Source: DATBVX01 sp963705495
GTDB lineage: Bacteria; Pseudomonadota; Gammaproteobacteria; Steroidobacterales; Steroidobacteraceae
Reading direction: 5' to 3'
NCBI GenBank assembly: GCA_963705495.1
Contig: CAVPJQ010000025.1
Span: forward strand, 124,001 to 188,000
DNA length: 64,000 nt
Both the position numbers and the translations under genes were made by a program. The notes beneath the pieces were generated by a model that was given only the letters and a program-made list of their open reading frames with translations, was not told the DNA's origin and ran no database searches. Shown here one piece after another: positions 51,579-60,737 of the stretch (position 1 is the first letter of the stretch; each line of letters opens with the position of its first letter).

Positions 51579-52754
51579 TTATTCGCCTCGCTGTTCGAGA
51601 ACTTCGACCGCGGGGAGCTTCTTGCCCTCGACGAACTCCAGGAATGCGCCGCCGCCCGTAGAGATGTATGAGATCCCTTCCTCGACCTGGTACTTCTCGA
51701 TCGCGGCCAGCGTGTCACCGCCGCCGGCAAGCGAGAATGCCGGGCTGCGCGCGATCGCCTGCGCGAGCACACGCGTGCCTTCACCGAACTGATCGAACTC
51801 GAACACACCGACCGGGCCATTCCAGATGATCGTGCCCGCCCGACCGATCAGGCCCGCGAATCGCTCCGCGGTGTCCGGTCCAATATCGAGAATCATTTCA
51901 TCGGCGCGAACTGCCGCCACGTCCTTGACATCGGCTTCGGCCTTCGCCGAGAACTCCCTGGCGACTACGACATCGGTCGGCAAGGGAATCTGCGTACCGC
52001 GCTTCTCGGACTCGGCCATCAGCCGGCGTGCGATATCCACCATTTCCGCCTCGTGGAGCGACTTCCCTACCGGGAAGCCGGCTGCAGCGAGGAATGTGTT
52101 GGCAATGCCGCCGCCGACGATGAGCAGATCAACCTTGGCGAGCAACGATTCCAGCACCGTGAGCTTGGTCGAAACCTTCGAGCCCGCGACGATCGCCATC
52201 ATCGGGCGCGCGGGCTTTTCCAGCGCCGTCTCGAGCGCGACGAGCTCGTTGACCAGCAACGGTCCGGCACAGGCGATAGGCGCAAACTTTGCCACTCCGT
52301 GCGTGCTCGCTTCTGCCCGGTGCGCAGTGCCGAATGCATCCATGACGAAGATATCGCACAGTGCCGCCATGCGCTTGGCCAGTTCATCGCTGTTTTTCTT
52401 CTCGCCCTTGTTGAAGCGCACGTTCTCGCACAACAGGGCATCGCCCGCCGCGCACTCAACGCCATCGAGCCAGTTGCGCTCCAGGCGCACTTTGCGACCC
52501 AATAGCTCCGACAAGCGCGCGGCCACCGGCGCGAGCGAGAATTCCGCGCTGTACACGCCCTCTTCCGGTCGCCCGAGATGTGACAGCAGCAACACGCGAG
52601 CTTCGGCCTTGAGCGCGAGCTCGATGGTCGGAAGCGAGGCGCGGATGCGTGCGTCACTCGTGACCACGCCATCCTTGATGGGCACGTTGAGATCCTCCCG
52701 GATCAGGACGCGCTTGCCGCGCAGATCCAGGTCCGCCATGCGCCGCAGTTTCAT
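51579..52754 (-). CDS. pgk: Phosphoglycerate kinase
   Basis: Phosphoglycerate kinase transfers phosphate from 1,3-bisphosphoglycerate to ADP. From the ATG at 52754 it has 391 residues: KRVLIREDLNVPIKDG at the substrate site, LLSHLGRPEEG, the hinge and the nucleotide-binding GGGDTLAAIEKY. A second ATG five codons later is possible; upstream extension overlaps gap and is rejected. Gap is 8 bp upstream and pyk 5 bp downstream. Confidence 0.97.
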   Translation of the reverse strand: MKLRRMADLDLRGKRVLIREDLNVPIKDGVVTSDARIRASLPTIELALKAEARVLLLSHLGRPEEGVYSAEFSLAPVAARLSELLGRKVRLERNWLDGVECAAGDALLCENVRFNKGEKKNSDELAKRMAALCDIFVMDAFGTAHRAEASTHGVAKFAPIACAGPLLVNELVALETALEKPARPMMAIVAGSKVSTKLTVLESLLAKVDLLIVGGGIANTFLAAAGFPVGKSLHEAEMVDIARRLMAESEKRGTQIPLPTDVVVAREFSAKAEADVKDVAAVRADEMILDIGPDTAERFAGLIGRAGTIIWNGPVGVFEFDQFGEGTRVLAQAIARSPAFSLAGGGDTLAAIEKYQVEEGISYISTGGGAFLEFVEGKKLPAVEVLEQRGE

Positions 52755-52762
52755 GGCAGTGC

Positions 52763-53779
52763 CTAGCTCGCCTTGGACCAGACCAAGGTGGTGTCCAGCA
52801 TACGGTTGGAGAAGCCCCACTCGTTGTCGTACCACGCGCACACCTTGACGAGGGTGCCCTCGATCACCTTCGTCAGCGTGGCGTCATAGGTGGATGAGGC
52901 GGGATCGTGATTGAAGTCGACCGAGACCAGCGGACCGTCGCTATAAGCGAGCACACCCTTGAGGGCTCCGCCCGCCGCCGCGGCTTTCATGAGGCTGTGT
53001 ACCTCGTCAGCGCTCGTCTTGCGCGCAGCACTGAAGGTGAGATCGACGAGTGACACGTTAATGGTGGGCACCCGCACCGAAAAGCCGTCGAGCTTGCCCT
53101 TGAGTTCGGGCAACACCAGGCCGACGGAGGCCGCAGCGCCGGTCTTGGTCGGAATCATCGACATGGTGGCCGAGCGGGCTCGGCGCAGATCCGAGTGATA
53201 GACGTCAGTGAGCACCTGGTCGTTGGTGTACGAGTGCACCGTCGTCATGATGCCGCTCAGTACACCGATCTTGTCATGCAGCACCTTCACGATCGGCACG
53301 AGGCAATTGGTCGTGCACGACGCATTGGAGATCACCGTTTGGCTGGATTTCAGCACCTGGTGATTCACCCCGTACACGATGGTGGCATCGACGTCGTCGC
53401 CGCCGGGTGCAGAAATGACGACCTTCTTGGCACCGCCCTTGAGGTGTGCGCTGGCCTTGGCCTTGCTCGTGAAGAGGCCCGTGCACTCGAGCACGAACTC
53501 CACGCCGAGCTCGCCCCAGGGGAGCTTGCTCGGGTCGCGTTCCGCGAGTACGCGGATGCGATCGCCATTCACGACCATGGCATTGCCATCGACACTCACC
53601 TCGCCCGGAAACTTGCCGTGCACCGTGTCATAGCGCGTCAGGTGTGCGTTGGTATTGGCATCTCCAAGATCGTTCAGGGCGATGATCTGGATCTCCTTCT
53701 GTCGTCCCGCCTCGTAGAGTGCCCGCAGAATGTTACGGCCGATGCGGCCGTAACCGTTGATGCCTACCTTGATCGCCAT
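52763..53779 (-). CDS. gap: Glyceraldehyde-3-phosphate dehydrogenase
   Basis: GAPDH oxidises glyceraldehyde 3-phosphate to 1,3-bisphosphoglycerate. From the ATG at 53779, with GGAGA eight bases upstream, it has 338 residues. The NAD site is INGYGRIGRN with an Asp after the second strand (ALNDL), indicating NAD rather than NADP preference. The catalytic Cys155 is in SNASCTTN and His182 in VHSYTNDQ. The very long open frame upstream runs into tkt and is not coding. Gap to tkt is 29 bp. Confidence 0.97.
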   Translation of the reverse strand: MAIKVGINGYGRIGRNILRALYEAGRQKEIQIIALNDLGDANTNAHLTRYDTVHGKFPGEVSVDGNAMVVNGDRIRVLAERDPSKLPWGELGVEFVLECTGLFTSKAKASAHLKGGAKKVVISAPGGDDVDATIVYGVNHQVLKSSQTVISNASCTTNCLVPIVKVLHDKIGVLSGIMTTVHSYTNDQVLTDVYHSDLRRARSATMSMIPTKTGAAASVGLVLPELKGKLDGFSVRVPTINVSLVDLTFSAARKTSADEVHSLMKAAAAGGALKGVLAYSDGPLVSVDFNHDPASSTYDATLTKVIEGTLVKVCAWYDNEWGFSNRMLDTTLVWSKAS

Positions 53780-53808
53780 GTCTTGTCTCTCCGCGTTGAC
53801 GACGCACT

Positions 53809-55812
53809 TCAGCGTGCGCCGAGAAGTTCCTCCACCGTCTCGAGCACGTGCCCGGCGGTGAAGCCGAAATGTTTGAACAGGTCGGGCCCCTTGCCCGAAG
53901 CTCCGAAATGATCCAGGCCGATGATACGACCCTCTTCGCCCACGAACTGGCGCCAGATCGCACTGACGCCAGCTTCGACAGAGACTCGCTTGCGAACCGC
54001 AGACGGCAGCACTCGCTCGCGATAGGCCGGATCGGTGCGCGCGAAGGTCTCGAAGCAGGGCATCGATACGAGGCGCACGCGACGGCCGCGCTTGGTGAGC
54101 TCGTGAACCGCCTCGGCAGCGATGCCGACCTCCGAGCCCGTCGCCATCACGATGCACTCGGGAGTGCCTTCGCACTCAATCAGCGCATAACCCCCGCGCC
54201 TGATCGCGGCAATCTGATCCGGCGAGCGAGGCTGGTGGGCGACATTCTGTCGTGTGAGCGCGAGTGCGGTCGGGCCGTCACGGCGCTCGATCGCCGCCTG
54301 CCAGGAAACCGCAGTCTCTACCGCATCGCAAGGCCGCCAGAGCTCGAGGTTCGGAATGAGCCTGAGTGTGGCCAGGTGTTCAATGGGCTGATGAGTCGGA
54401 CCATCCTCGCCCAGCCCGATGGAGTCGTGCGAATAGACCAGGATCGAGCCCTGCTTCATCAGCGCGGCCATGCGCACCGCATTGCGTGCGTAGTCGGAGA
54501 AGGTGAGGAAGGTGCCGCCGTAGGGAATGAAACCGCCGTGCAGCGCCAATCCATTGAGGATCGCAGTCATTCCGAACTCGCGGACCCCGAAATAGATGTA
54601 GTTGCCCGAGGCATCGTCGGCCGTGATGGTGCGCGAATCCTTGCGCCGCGTGTTATTGGAACCGGTGAGATCGGCGGAACCTCCGATCAGCTCCGGCAGG
54701 ATCGGTCCAAGCGCATTGAGTGCCGCCTGTGAGGACTGGCGTGTCGCCACGTTGGCCGCCTGCTGGACGGCATCGGCGATGCATTTTGCAGCTGCCTCGG
54801 AAAACGACGCTGGCAGCTCGCCACGCATGCGACGTTCGAACTCGGCGGCGAGCTGCGGGAACTCGCGACGATAGCCCGCGAACAACTGCTGCCAATCCGC
54901 TTCACGGCGCGCGCCCTGCTGGCGCGCATCCCATTGCGCTTTGATCTCATCGGGGATCACGAACGGCGAATGCTCCCACCCCAACGTGCGGCGTGCGGCG
55001 GCGACTTCGTCAGCGCCGAGCGGCGCGCCGTGAGTTGCTTCAGTGCCCTGCTTGTTGGGCGCGCCCCAGCCGATGATGGTGCGACAACAGATGATCGAGG
55101 GTCGATCGCTGACCGCGCGCGCTTCCTCTATCGCGCGTCGCACGGCTTCCGAATCATGGCCATCGACCCCAGCAACCACGTGCCATCCGTACGCGGCGAA
55201 GCGCTCGGGCGTGTTGTCCGTGAACCAGCCCTCGACCTCGCCGTCGATCGAAATGCCGTTGTCGTCATAGAAACAGATGAGCTTGCCGAGCTTGAGGGTA
55301 CCGGCGAGCGAGCACGCCTCGTGCGAGATGCCCTCCATGAGACAGCCATCGCCCACGAAGACGTAGGTGTGGTGATCGACCACCGGGTATCCGGGACGAT
55401 TGAAGCTTGCCGCGAGAATTTTCTCCGCGAGCGCCATTCCCACGGCGTTGGCGAGTCCCTGGCCGAGCGGACCTGTGGTCGTTTCCACACCCATCGCGAC
55501 TTCATGCTCGGGATGTCCGGCGGTACGTGAACCGAGCTGCCGGAAATGGCGCAGCTCATCGAGCTGCACGGGATAACCGGTGAGATATAAGAGAGAGTAA
55601 AGCAGCATCGAGGCGTGACCGTTCGAGAGGACGAAGCGGTCACGATCCCACCAGCCGGGATTGCCCGGATTGTGTGCGAGGAAATCGCGCCACAGCACCT
55701 CGGCAATATCCGCCATGCCCATCGGTGCCCCCGGGTGACCGGAAGCCGCCTGCTGAACTGCGTCCATGGCGAGTGCCCGGATCGCGTTGGCAAGCTCGCG
55801 GCGGCTGGACAT
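53809..55812 (-). CDS. tkt: Transketolase
   Basis: Transketolase moves two-carbon units between sugar phosphates using thiamine diphosphate. From the ATG at 55812, with AGGGG upstream, it has 667 residues, the usual length. Recognisable are ANAIRALAMDAVQQASGHPG-type N-terminal sequence (here with one extra Ala), VLSNGHASML, the ThDP motif VFVGDGCLMEG...N and the TTGPLGQG loop, and the pyrimidine-domain HDSIGLGEDGPTHQP. It is the first gene of the tkt-gap-pgk-pyk run and diverges from metK over a 171-bp gap. Confidence 0.97.
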   Translation of the reverse strand: MSSRRELANAIRALAMDAVQQAASGHPGAPMGMADIAEVLWRDFLAHNPGNPGWWDRDRFVLSNGHASMLLYSLLYLTGYPVQLDELRHFRQLGSRTAGHPEHEVAMGVETTTGPLGQGLANAVGMALAEKILAASFNRPGYPVVDHHTYVFVGDGCLMEGISHEACSLAGTLKLGKLICFYDDNGISIDGEVEGWFTDNTPERFAAYGWHVVAGVDGHDSEAVRRAIEEARAVSDRPSIICCRTIIGWGAPNKQGTEATHGAPLGADEVAAARRTLGWEHSPFVIPDEIKAQWDARQQGARREADWQQLFAGYRREFPQLAAEFERRMRGELPASFSEAAAKCIADAVQQAANVATRQSSQAALNALGPILPELIGGSADLTGSNNTRRKDSRTITADDASGNYIYFGVREFGMTAILNGLALHGGFIPYGGTFLTFSDYARNAVRMAALMKQGSILVYSHDSIGLGEDGPTHQPIEHLATLRLIPNLELWRPCDAVETAVSWQAAIERRDGPTALALTRQNVAHQPRSPDQIAAIRRGGYALIECEGTPECIVMATGSEVGIAAEAVHELTKRGRRVRLVSMPCFETFARTDPAYRERVLPSAVRKRVSVEAGVSAIWRQFVGEEGRIIGLDHFGASGKGPDLFKHFGFTAGHVLETVEELLGAR

Positions 55813-55983
55813 GAGTTCCCCTGCGGATGAAAGCCGCGCATTGTCCAACATGCGACCCCCTGCGGCAACGGCAAGCGGGTCAATAACATGCGCGCTCCTG
55901 TGCCGTTCTGAGCGCCGGTTACTGGCCTTTGCGAGTCCAATCGCTATACTTTCCACCCCCTTGATCCCGTGCGGGTTTCGCGA

Positions 55984-57159
55984 ATGTCGAACTCATACCT
56001 GTTCACCTCTGAATCGGTCTCTGAAGGTCATCCGGACAAGATCGCGGATCAGATCTCCGACGCCGTGCTCGATGCCATGCTCAAGCAGGATCGTCGCGCG
56101 CGCGTGGCCTGCGAAACTCTGATCAAGACGGGTCTCGTTGTCATCGCCGGTGAGGTAACGACGAGCGCTTGGGTCGATCTCGAGGACGTGGTGCGCAAGA
56201 CGATCCTGCGCATCGGCTACAACAGCTCCGAGATGGGATTTGACGGCGCAACCTGTGCCGTGCTCAACGCCATTGGAAAGCAGTCATCGGACATCGCAAT
56301 GGGCGTCGATCGCGAAAGCGAGAAAGCACAGGGCGCGGGCGACCAGGGGTTGATGTTCGGCTACGCCAGCAATGAGACCGATGTCCTGATGCCCGCACCG
56401 ATCACCCTCGCGCACCGGCTGGTCAAGCGCCAAGCCGACATTCGCCGCAGCGGAAAGCTGCCGTGGCTGCGCCCGGATGCCAAGAGCCAGATCACCCTGC
56501 GGTATGAAGACTTCAAGCCGGTCGGGATCGACGCGGTTGTGCTGTCAACGCAGCACCACCCGGACGTCACGCAGGAGAAGCTGCGCGAAGGCGTGATGGA
56601 GGAGATCATCAAGCCGGTGCTGCCCAGCGCATGGATCGATCGCGCCACACGCTTCCATATCAATCCCACCGGTCGTTTCGTGATTGGCGGACCGGTCGGT
56701 GACTGCGGCGTTACCGGGCGCAAGATTATTGTCGATACCTATGGCGGCATGGCCCGCCATGGTGGCGGCGCGTTTTCCGGCAAGGATCCCTCAAAGGTCG
56801 ACCGCTCAGCAGCGTATGCCGCGCGTTACGTCGCGAAGAACATCGTTGCCGCCGGGCTCGCGGAGCGCTGCGAAATTCAGGTGTCCTACGCCATCGGTGT
56901 CGCCGAACCCACCTCGATCAGCGTCGAGGCCTTCGGCACCAGCAAGTTGTCGCGTGAGCGCCTGACACAGCTGGTGCGCGAGCACTTCGATCTCACGCCT
57001 TTCGGCCTGCGCGAAATGCTCGACCTGGTGCGGCCGATTTATGAGAAGACCGCGGCCTATGGGCACTTCGGCCGCGAGGAACCGGAATTCACCTGGGAGT
57101 ACACGGATCGGGCGGCAGCCCTCGCTGCGGCAGCTGGTGTACGCGGCAAGGTGGCCTAG
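55984..57159 (+). CDS. metK: S-adenosylmethionine synthetase MetK
   Basis: MetK makes S-adenosylmethionine from methionine and ATP. From the ATG at 55984 it has 391 residues: SVSEGHPDKIADQISD (15-19 GHPDK), GAGDQGLMFGYA, and GGGAFSGKDPSKVDRSAAY. A GTG five codons earlier is possible. A TATACT box lies at 55945-55950 without a clear -35. ahcY follows after 134 bp that contain an SAH riboswitch. The two genes thus make and recycle the product of SAM-dependent methylation. Confidence 0.97.
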   Translation: MSNSYLFTSESVSEGHPDKIADQISDAVLDAMLKQDRRARVACETLIKTGLVVIAGEVTTSAWVDLEDVVRKTILRIGYNSSEMGFDGATCAVLNAIGKQSSDIAMGVDRESEKAQGAGDQGLMFGYASNETDVLMPAPITLAHRLVKRQADIRRSGKLPWLRPDAKSQITLRYEDFKPVGIDAVVLSTQHHPDVTQEKLREGVMEEIIKPVLPSAWIDRATRFHINPTGRFVIGGPVGDCGVTGRKIIVDTYGGMARHGGGAFSGKDPSKVDRSAAYAARYVAKNIVAAGLAERCEIQVSYAIGVAEPTSISVEAFGTSKLSRERLTQLVREHFDLTPFGLREMLDLVRPIYEKTAAYGHFGREEPEFTWEYTDRAAALAAAAGVRGKVA

Positions 57160-57189
57160 GCCAGGGCTTCATTCAAAAGGCTTCGCCCG

Positions 57190-57262
57190 CCGAGGGGCGC
57201 TGCAACGCGATCATGAGGTCGCGCGAGGCTCGGCAGGAGAAGCTGTGTACACAACGGCGCCC
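57190..57262 (+). promoter_or_regulatory. S-adenosylhomocysteine (SAH) riboswitch
   Basis: The leader carries the SAH aptamer core: CCGAGGGGCGCTGCAAC, a short inner hairpin (GCGA 57207-57210 with TCGC 57219-57222), AGGCTCGG, then an ~22-nt linker and AACGGCGCCC. P1 pairs CCGAG (57190-57194) with CTCGG (57229-57233). The pseudoknot pairs GGGCGC (57195-57200) with GCGCCC (57257-57262), all six bases complementary. It ends 31 bp before the ahcY ATG. SAH riboswitches turn on SAH hydrolase genes when SAH accumulates. Confidence 0.95.
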
Positions 57263-57293
57263 GTTTCGATTCACTATCGAACCGGAGATATCA

Positions 57294-58712
57294 ATGAGCG
57301 CTGTTATAAGTAACCGCAATTCTGCGGATTTCAAAGTTGCCGATCTTTCGCTGGCGGACTGGGGTCGCAAGGAGATTGCGATCGCCGAGACCGAGATGCC
57401 CGGGTTGATGGCGATCCGGGAGGAGTTTGCCCCGGTACAGCCGTTGAAGGGCGCACGCATCTCGGGGTCGCTCCACATGACGATCCAGACTGCGGTGCTG
57501 ATCGAGACGCTGCAGGCCCTGGGCGCCCAGGTACGTTGGGCTTCCTGCAACATTTTCTCCACCCAGGATCACGCTGCAGCGGCGATCGCGAAGAGTGGCA
57601 CAGCGGTGTTTGCCTGGAAGGGCGAGTCGCTGAAGGAATACTGGGACTACACGCACCGCATCTTCGACTGGCCTGATGGCGGGCACAGCAACATGATCCT
57701 CGATGACGGCGGGGATGCAACACTCCTCGTGCACCTGGGGTCGAAGGCGGAGCGCGACGCTTCGCTCCTCAGCAAGCCCACGAGCGAGGAGGAAGAAGCT
57801 CTCTTTGCCGCGATTCGCCACATGCTGTCGAAGGACCCGACCTGGTACTCGACGCGCCTCAAGGCGATCCGCGGCGTGACCGAGGAGACGACCACCGGCG
57901 TGAAGCGGCTCTACCAGATGGCGAAGGAAGGCGCCCTCGCCTTCCCCGCGATCAACGTCAATGACTCCGTTACCAAGAGCAAGTTCGACAACCTTTACGG
58001 TTGTCGCGAGTCGTTGGTCGACGGCATCAAGCGGGCAACTGACGTGATGATCGCGGGCAAGATCGCGGTCGTGTGTGGCTATGGGGACGTCGGCAAGGGC
58101 TCGGCGCAGGCCCTGCGCGCACTCTCGGCGCAGGTGTGGGTGACGGAGATCGATCCCATCTGTGCGTTGCAGGCGGCGATGGAAGGCTACCGGGTCGTGA
58201 CCATGGACGATGCGGCTGACAAGGCGGATATCTTCGTTTCCGCCACCGGGAACTTCCACGTGATCACCCAAGAGCACATGAAGCGCATGAAGCACAATGC
58301 CATCGTGTGCAACATCGGTCACTTCGACAACGAAATCGATGTCGCGGCGCTGAAGCAGTACCGCTGGGAAAACATCAAGCCCCAGGTCGATCACGTGATC
58401 TTCCCCGACGGCAGGCGGATCATCCTGCTGGCCGAGGGGCGGCTGGTGAACCTGGGATGCGGTACCGGACATCCTTCCTACGTCATGTCCTCCTCGTTCA
58501 CCAACCAGGTGATGGCGCAGATCGAGCTGTGGGGCAGCCCCGGCAAGTACCCGATCGGCGTATACATCCTGCCGAAGAAACTCGATGAAAAAGTCGCGCG
58601 TTTGCAGTTGAAGAAGCTTGGGGCACAGCTCACGGAGCTCACCGACACGCAGGCACGCTACATCGACGTCGACAAGCAGGGACCGTACAAGTCGGATCAC
58701 TATCGCTATTGA
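57294..58712 (+). CDS. ahcY: S-adenosylhomocysteine hydrolase (adenosylhomocysteinase)
   Basis: AhcY splits S-adenosylhomocysteine into adenosine and homocysteine, relieving product inhibition of methyltransferases. From the ATG at 57294, with GGAG six bases upstream, the protein has 472 residues, the longer bacterial form with a ~40-residue insertion. The NAD loop is VVCGYGDVGKGSA, the substrate segment FPAINVNDSVTKSKFDN and the C-terminal KSDHYRY is invariant. Expression should respond to SAH through the riboswitch just upstream. Confidence 0.98.
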   Translation: MSAVISNRNSADFKVADLSLADWGRKEIAIAETEMPGLMAIREEFAPVQPLKGARISGSLHMTIQTAVLIETLQALGAQVRWASCNIFSTQDHAAAAIAKSGTAVFAWKGESLKEYWDYTHRIFDWPDGGHSNMILDDGGDATLLVHLGSKAERDASLLSKPTSEEEEALFAAIRHMLSKDPTWYSTRLKAIRGVTEETTTGVKRLYQMAKEGALAFPAINVNDSVTKSKFDNLYGCRESLVDGIKRATDVMIAGKIAVVCGYGDVGKGSAQALRALSAQVWVTEIDPICALQAAMEGYRVVTMDDAADKADIFVSATGNFHVITQEHMKRMKHNAIVCNIGHFDNEIDVAALKQYRWENIKPQVDHVIFPDGRRIILLAEGRLVNLGCGTGHPSYVMSSSFTNQVMAQIELWGSPGKYPIGVYILPKKLDEKVARLQLKKLGAQLTELTDTQARYIDVDKQGPYKSDHYRY

Positions 58713-58734
58713 AGCTGCAGGGATGAAGGCGCGG

Positions 58735-58760
58735 CCACTGTCGCCCCGAGGTGACAGTGG
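58735..58760 (+). terminator. Terminator-like hairpin after ahcY
   Basis: CCACTGTC (58735-58742) pairs with GACAGTGG (58753-58760) over a 10-nt loop, 22 bp after the ahcY stop. No T-run follows, so it is either a weak terminator or an RNA 3'-end structure. Confidence 0.45.
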
Positions 58761-58835
58761 TCTGCGTCACAATGCGCGCAACTCACGGTTGCTTTCGAGG
58801 CTGAATTGCCCGATTGCACGCGACTTGCATCACCC

Positions 58836-58862
58836 TTGATGCGCTGACCCCTCTGCTATTAT
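58836..58862 (+). promoter_or_regulatory. Candidate promoter for cpdA
   Basis: TTGATG (58836-58841) and TATTAT (58857-58862) are 15 bp apart, short for sigma-70, but the -10 is of the extended type (TGC before it). Start near 58869 gives a ~29-nt leader with GAGG before the GTG. Confidence 0.4.
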
Positions 58863-58897
58863 CTGCCGCTGAAATGTGACCCGTTCGAGGCTCCGTC

Positions 58898-59692
58898 GTG
58901 CGCTCTCGCACGCAGGTGAATGCCCAGACGATGAGTAGCGTGCGTCTCATACAGTTCACGGATCCGCATCTGTACGGCGATGCCGACGGCAAGCTCCGTG
59001 GCGTCGCCACCTACGCTTCGCTCCTGGCGACCATCGAGCACGCGCGCGCGCGTCATTGGCCGTGCGATGCCATCCTCGCCACTGGCGACCTCGTTCAGGA
59101 TGACGCGGAAGGCTATGAGCGGTTTCGGGACGTGTTCGCATCGCTCGGGCTTCCGGTCTACTGCATTCCCGGCAACCACGACGAACCGGCCGCGATGGCT
59201 CGCGTCCTGGACGGTGCACCCTTTCAGCTCGGCGGCGTAGCGCGTTGGCCGGGCTGGTTCGCGGTCATGCTGGACAGCTTCATCGCCGGCAAGGCCCGTG
59301 GGCGGCTCGCCCCGGCGCAGCTCGAGCTGCTCAACCGTGCCCTGACCGAAAACGCCGGATCGCACGGGCTCGTTTGCCTGCACCACCATCCAGTGCGCAT
59401 GCGCAGCAACTGGCTCGACAAGGTCGGATTGGAGAATGCAGACGAGTTCTTCGAGATTCTCGACCGCCACCAGAACGTGCGTGCGGTGCTGTGGGGACAC
59501 GTTCACCAGACTTATGAAAGCGAGCGCAACGGCGTGCGCATGCTGAGTGCGCCGTCCACTTGCGCCCAGTTCCTGCCGTTAAGCGAACTGTTCGCGATCG
59601 ATCGGCGCCCGCCTGGCTACCGCTGGCTGGAACTCAAGCCGGACGGCAGCATCGCCACGTCCGTCGTGTGGGTGGACGGTTTCACCTCATGA
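58898..59692 (+). CDS. cpdA: 3',5'-cyclic-AMP phosphodiesterase CpdA (metallophosphoesterase)
   Basis: A class III cyclic nucleotide phosphodiesterase that hydrolyses cAMP. The 264-residue protein has the calcineurin-like metal motifs in order: FTDPHLYG, GDLVQDD, IPGNHDEP, the HHHP site and GHVHQ. I chose the GTG at 58898 because GAGG lies seven bases upstream and E. coli CpdA also has ~14 residues before the first strand; an ATG at 58931 is the alternative. The stop overlaps the next gene by 4 bp (ATGA). Confidence 0.9.
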   Translation: MRSRTQVNAQTMSSVRLIQFTDPHLYGDADGKLRGVATYASLLATIEHARARHWPCDAILATGDLVQDDAEGYERFRDVFASLGLPVYCIPGNHDEPAAMARVLDGAPFQLGGVARWPGWFAVMLDSFIAGKARGRLAPAQLELLNRALTENAGSHGLVCLHHHPVRMRSNWLDKVGLENADEFFEILDRHQNVRAVLWGHVHQTYESERNGVRMLSAPSTCAQFLPLSELFAIDRRPPGYRWLELKPDGSIATSVVWVDGFTS

Positions 59693-60561
59693 GGGCGCCG
59701 CTCGGCACCCTCCTCACTGCCTGTGCCTGGCTCGCCGCATGTCCTGCGCTGGCCGACGGCCATCCGCCGCTCTGGCGCATCGATGGGCGACACAACTCCG
59801 TCTACCTCCTCGCCTCCGTGCACGTGCTGCGCGCAACTGACGATGCCCTGACGGAATCGGTCCTGCGCGCCTACAAGGAGGCAAACGCGATCTACATGGA
59901 AGTGGACCTCGACGACCTCGATCCCGAGGCAGCAGGACAGTTCACGCTGGAGCGCGGGTTGCTGCCGGAGCAACAGACGCTGCGCGACATTCTCGGCCCG
60001 GAACCCTACGGGCGCGCCCATCAGCAGGCGCTCGATCTCGGGCTCGACCTGGATCAGTTCGCGCAACTCGAGCCCTGGGTGGTCGCGATCACGATTGCCC
60101 AGGTGCAGTTCGCAAAGCTCGGCCTCGACCCCGCGGCGGGCGTCGAGCACCGACTCGCACAACGCGCGCATCAGGATGGAAAGGAGATCCGCGGCCTGGA
60201 GACCCTCGCCGATCAGCTGTCGGCGCTGGACTCGCTGCCGATGAAACTACAGGGCGAGTTCCTCATCGTGTCCCTCGATGAAGCCACCGACATGGCCGAA
60301 GAAGCGGACGAGTTGATCAGCAACTGGTCGCGCGGAGACACGACCGCCCTGGCCAAGATCCTGGTACACGACTTCGACAGGTTTCCCGATCTGTACCGTT
60401 CGCTTATCGTCGATCGCAACCGCAAATGGGCCGACGAGATCGGCGCGTTGCTCGATAACGATCAGAACTACCTGATCGTTGTCGGTGCACTGCACCTGGT
60501 CGGGCAGGACAGCGTGATCGAACTGCTGCGCGCGCATGGCCATCCAGCGCAACGCCAGTAG
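59689..60561 (+). CDS. TraB/GumN family protein, exported
   Basis: A 290-residue protein of the TraB/GumN family (Tiki-like fold), many of which are predicted metalloproteases; the cellular role of bacterial members is unclear. It has a signal peptide (1-22, ending ALA), LLASVHVLRATDDAL with the conserved His45 and the EVDLDDLD acidic cluster, and the late GALHLVGQDSVIELL motif that ends the family domain. The ATG at 59689 overlaps the cpdA stop by 4 bp; 43 codons of open frame upstream lie inside cpdA. It converges on the rubredoxin gene with an 11-bp gap. Confidence 0.88.
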   Translation: MRAPLGTLLTACAWLAACPALADGHPPLWRIDGRHNSVYLLASVHVLRATDDALTESVLRAYKEANAIYMEVDLDDLDPEAAGQFTLERGLLPEQQTLRDILGPEPYGRAHQQALDLGLDLDQFAQLEPWVVAITIAQVQFAKLGLDPAAGVEHRLAQRAHQDGKEIRGLETLADQLSALDSLPMKLQGEFLIVSLDEATDMAEEADELISNWSRGDTTALAKILVHDFDRFPDLYRSLIVDRNRKWADEIGALLDNDQNYLIVVGALHLVGQDSVIELLRAHGHPAQRQ

Positions 60562-60572
60562 TCTGCGCAGCC

Positions 60573-60737
60573 CTAGATCTCGATCATCTCGAAGTCTTCC
60601 TTGCCGGCGCCGCAATCCGGGCAGCGCCATGAAAGCGGAACGTCTTCCCAGCGCGTCAGCGGCGGAATACCCCGGAGCGGATCGCCCTTCTCCTCCTCGT
60701 AAACGAAGCCACAGATGACGCACATATAGGCCTTCAT
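60573..60737 (-). CDS. Rubredoxin
   Basis: A small iron protein that carries single electrons, often to alkane hydroxylases or in oxidative-stress chains. The 54-residue frame has the four iron-binding cysteines Cys6, Cys9, Cys39 and Cys42 (MCVICGFVYEEE then CPDCGAGKEDFE), with the WEDVPLSW loop between. It was identified by reading the minus strand directly. The ATG at 60737 overlaps the stop of the upstream glycosyltransferase gene by 4 bp. Which partner reductase it uses is not evident from the window. Confidence 0.95.
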   Translation of the reverse strand: MKAYMCVICGFVYEEEKGDPLRGIPPLTRWEDVPLSWRCPDCGAGKEDFEMIEI

